This document shows, piece after piece, positions 14,480-16,145 of a stretch of DNA of 16,145 nucleotides. The notes under the pieces were generated by a model. The model saw only the letters and a program-made list of their open reading frames with translations. It did no database searches and was not told the origin of the DNA. Location of the stretch: positions 1 through 16,145 of the forward strand of contig DXEY01000036.1 of assembly GCA_019114745.1 (NCBI GenBank), given 5' to 3'. The position numbers and the translations under genes are program-made. The first letter of the stretch is position 1. Each line of letters begins with the position of its first letter. This DNA comes from Candidatus Mediterraneibacter colneyensis. GTDB lineage: Bacteria; Bacillota; Clostridia; Lachnospirales; Lachnospiraceae.

Positions 14480-14547
14480 GTTTGCCTGTATAAAGAATGT
14501 ACGGGCAGCCAGAAGTAGATTTGTGTTTGTGAGGAAGGAGAAAGAAA

Positions 14548-16145
14548 GTGGCACAGCAGCAGAAAAATGGACAGGAACCGGATCTGAATCAGTTGAGGAA
14601 AGTCCGCAGGGAAAAACTCGCGGAATTACAGCAGAACGGGAAAGACCCGTTCGTGATCACAAAATATGACCAGACTCATCACAGCCAGGAGATCAAAGAC
14701 AACTTTGACGAACTGGAGGGAAAAGAAGTATCGATCGCAGGACGTATGATGTCCAAGCGCGTGATGGGGAAAGCATCTTTCTGCAATGTGCAGGATCTGA
14801 AAGGAAATATCCAGTCCTATGTGGCAAGAGACAGCGTAGGAGAGGAGAACTATAAAGAGTTCAAGAAGCTGGATGTAGGCGATGTGATCGGAATTACCGG
14901 AGAAGTGTTCAGGACACAGACCGGTGAGATGTCGATCCATGCTTCACACGTGACGCTTCTCTCCAAGAGTCTCCAGATCCTTCCGGAGAAGTTCCACGGA
15001 CTGACAAATACAGATACCCGTTACCGCCAGAGATATGTGGATCTGATCATGAACCCGGAAGTAAAGGATACATTTATCAAACGCTCCAGGATCATCAGCG
15101 CGATCAGGAAATACCTGGACGGAGAGGGCTTTATGGAAGTGGAGACCCCGATGCTCGTGAGCAACGCCGGGGGCGCGGCGGCGAGACCGTTCGAGACACA
15201 TTTCAATGCGCTCAATGAAGACCTGAAACTGCGGATTTCCCTTGAGCTTTATCTCAAGAGACTGATCGTGGGCGGACTTGAGAGAGTCTATGAGATCGGA
15301 CGTGTATTCCGCAACGAGGGGCTCGACACAAGACACAACCCGGAGTTCACGCTGATGGAACTCTATCAGGCATATACAGACTACAACGGAATGATGGATC
15401 TGACTGAGAACCTGTACCGCCATGTGGCTCAGGAAGTGCTCGGCACGACCAGGATCGTCTACAACGGCGTGGAGATGGATCTGGGCAAGCCGTTTGAGCG
15501 CATTACGATGGTTGACGCGGTGAAGAAGTATGCCGGAGTTGACTGGAACGAAGTGGAGACTCTGGAGCAGGCAAGAGAACTTGCAAAAGAGCATAATATA
15601 GAGTTTGAGGAGCGCCATAAGAAAGGCGATATCCTGAATCTGTTCTTCGAGGAGTATGTAGAGGATCATCTGATCCAGCCGACATTTGTCATGGATCATC
15701 CGGTCGAGATCTCTCCGCTCACAAAGAAGAAACCGGAGAACCCGGATTACGTTGAGAGGTTCGAGTTCTTTATGAACGGATGGGAGATGGCGAACGCTTA
15801 CTCCGAGCTCAACGACCCGATCGATCAGAGAGAGCGCTTCAGAGCACAGGAAGAGCAGCTCGCCCAGGGCGATGAGGAAGCAAACACGACAGACGAAGAC
15901 TTTCTGAACGCACTGGAGATCGGTATGCCGCCGACAGGTGGTATCGGATTCGGCATCGACAGGATGTGTATGCTGCTCACGGACAGCGCCGCGATCCGCG
16001 ATGTACTCCTGTTTCCGACAATGAAGTCCCTCGGCGGAGATAAGAGCGGAGCAAAGGCAACATTTTCTGCTTCATCAAAGGACGCAGAGCCGGCTGTGAA
16101 GATCGATCTTTCCAAGGTGAAGATCGAGCCGCTGTTCGAGGATGC
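14548..16145 (+). CDS. lysS: Lysyl-tRNA synthetase, class II (3' end beyond window)
   Basis: Charges tRNA-Lys with lysine using ATP. The visible 532 residues are open to the window edge with no stop. Order: OB-fold anticodon-binding domain (about 55-145), motif 1 around VETPMLVSNAGGAA (198-211), motif 2 RVFRNEGLDTRHNPEFT (252-268) and motif 3 GGIGFGIDRMCML (464-476); all are intact. The catalytic domain normally ends near LLFPTMK (487-493), but the frame goes on for at least 39 more residues (SLGGDKSGAKATF... to KVKIEPLFED), suggesting an extra C-terminal domain beyond the window. The GTG start at 14548 is supported by GGAAGGAG (14533-14540), 7 nt upstream. It is co-directional with greA and probably shares its promoter. 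Confidence 0.95.
   Translation, partial: MAQQQKNGQEPDLNQLRKVRREKLAELQQNGKDPFVITKYDQTHHSQEIKDNFDELEGKEVSIAGRMMSKRVMGKASFCNVQDLKGNIQSYVARDSVGEENYKEFKKLDVGDVIGITGEVFRTQTGEMSIHASHVTLLSKSLQILPEKFHGLTNTDTRYRQRYVDLIMNPEVKDTFIKRSRIISAIRKYLDGEGFMEVETPMLVSNAGGAAARPFETHFNALNEDLKLRISLELYLKRLIVGGLERVYEIGRVFRNEGLDTRHNPEFTLMELYQAYTDYNGMMDLTENLYRHVAQEVLGTTRIVYNGVEMDLGKPFERITMVDAVKKYAGVDWNEVETLEQARELAKEHNIEFEERHKKGDILNLFFEEYVEDHLIQPTFVMDHPVEISPLTKKKPENPDYVERFEFFMNGWEMANAYSELNDPIDQRERFRAQEEQLAQGDEEANTTDEDFLNALEIGMPPTGGIGFGIDRMCMLLTDSAAIRDVLLFPTMKSLGGDKSGAKATFSASSKDAEPAVKIDLSKVKIEPLFED

Noticed and set aside
14436..14547. T-box or other riboswitch before lysS
   Set aside because: The leader is short and shows no T-box signature sequence or multi-stem layout.
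1..16145. CRISPR array, tRNA or rRNA genes, insertion sequence or prophage genes
   Set aside because: No repeat-spacer pattern, no tRNA-like or rRNA sequence, and no transposase, integrase or phage gene was recognised.

Overview
The window looks like a chromosomal segment from a gut-type Clostridia bacterium, most likely a member of the Lachnospiraceae with roughly half G+C. The clues are Gram-positive ribosome-binding sites (AAGGAGG-like), GTG/TTG starts, a greA-lysS pair, a Lachnospiraceae-type phosphofructokinase and lysyl-tRNA synthetase, and many tightly packed same-strand genes. This placement is inferred from protein character, not from a search.

Layout. (1) 1-2352: pfkA (5' end at the window edge), murI and a DUF1934/YwiB-like gene on the + strand, closed by a long perfect hairpin at 2362-2406. 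(2) 2409-2849 (-): a small membrane-anchored protein of unknown function. (3) 3002-6525 (+): cardiolipin synthase, a lipoprotein form of trigger factor (FKBP domain plus helical chaperone domain) and a LacX-type aldose epimerase, closed by a bidirectional terminator at 6555-6593. (4) 6605-12017: a TetR-type regulator (-) divergent from a five-gene operon encoding an SCP2-like lipid-binding protein, a membrane-anchored alpha/beta hydrolase, a stand-alone NRPS-type condensation domain, an acyl carrier protein and an acyl-activating AMP ligase. (5) 12081-13825: coaX (type III pantothenate kinase) and dusB, with their own promoter. (6) 13950-end: greA and lysS, driven by a perfect-consensus promoter inside the 3' end of dusB; lysS runs off the window.

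The notable region is (4). The ligase can activate a carboxylic acid, the ACP can carry it as a thioester, and the condensation enzyme can pass it to an amine or alcohol. The SCP2-like protein and hydrolase could handle a lipid substrate or product. This is the minimal logic of a fatty-acyl amide or ester pathway, similar in parts to small NRPS-like clusters of gut Clostridia reported to make fatty acid amides. Two near-identical GACC-N3-GGTC-type sites, 44 bp apart, flank the operon promoter and are good candidate operators for the TetR protein. Substrate and product cannot be read from the sequence. The remaining genes are mostly housekeeping (glycolysis, peptidoglycan precursor, phospholipid, CoA, tRNA modification, transcription and translation).
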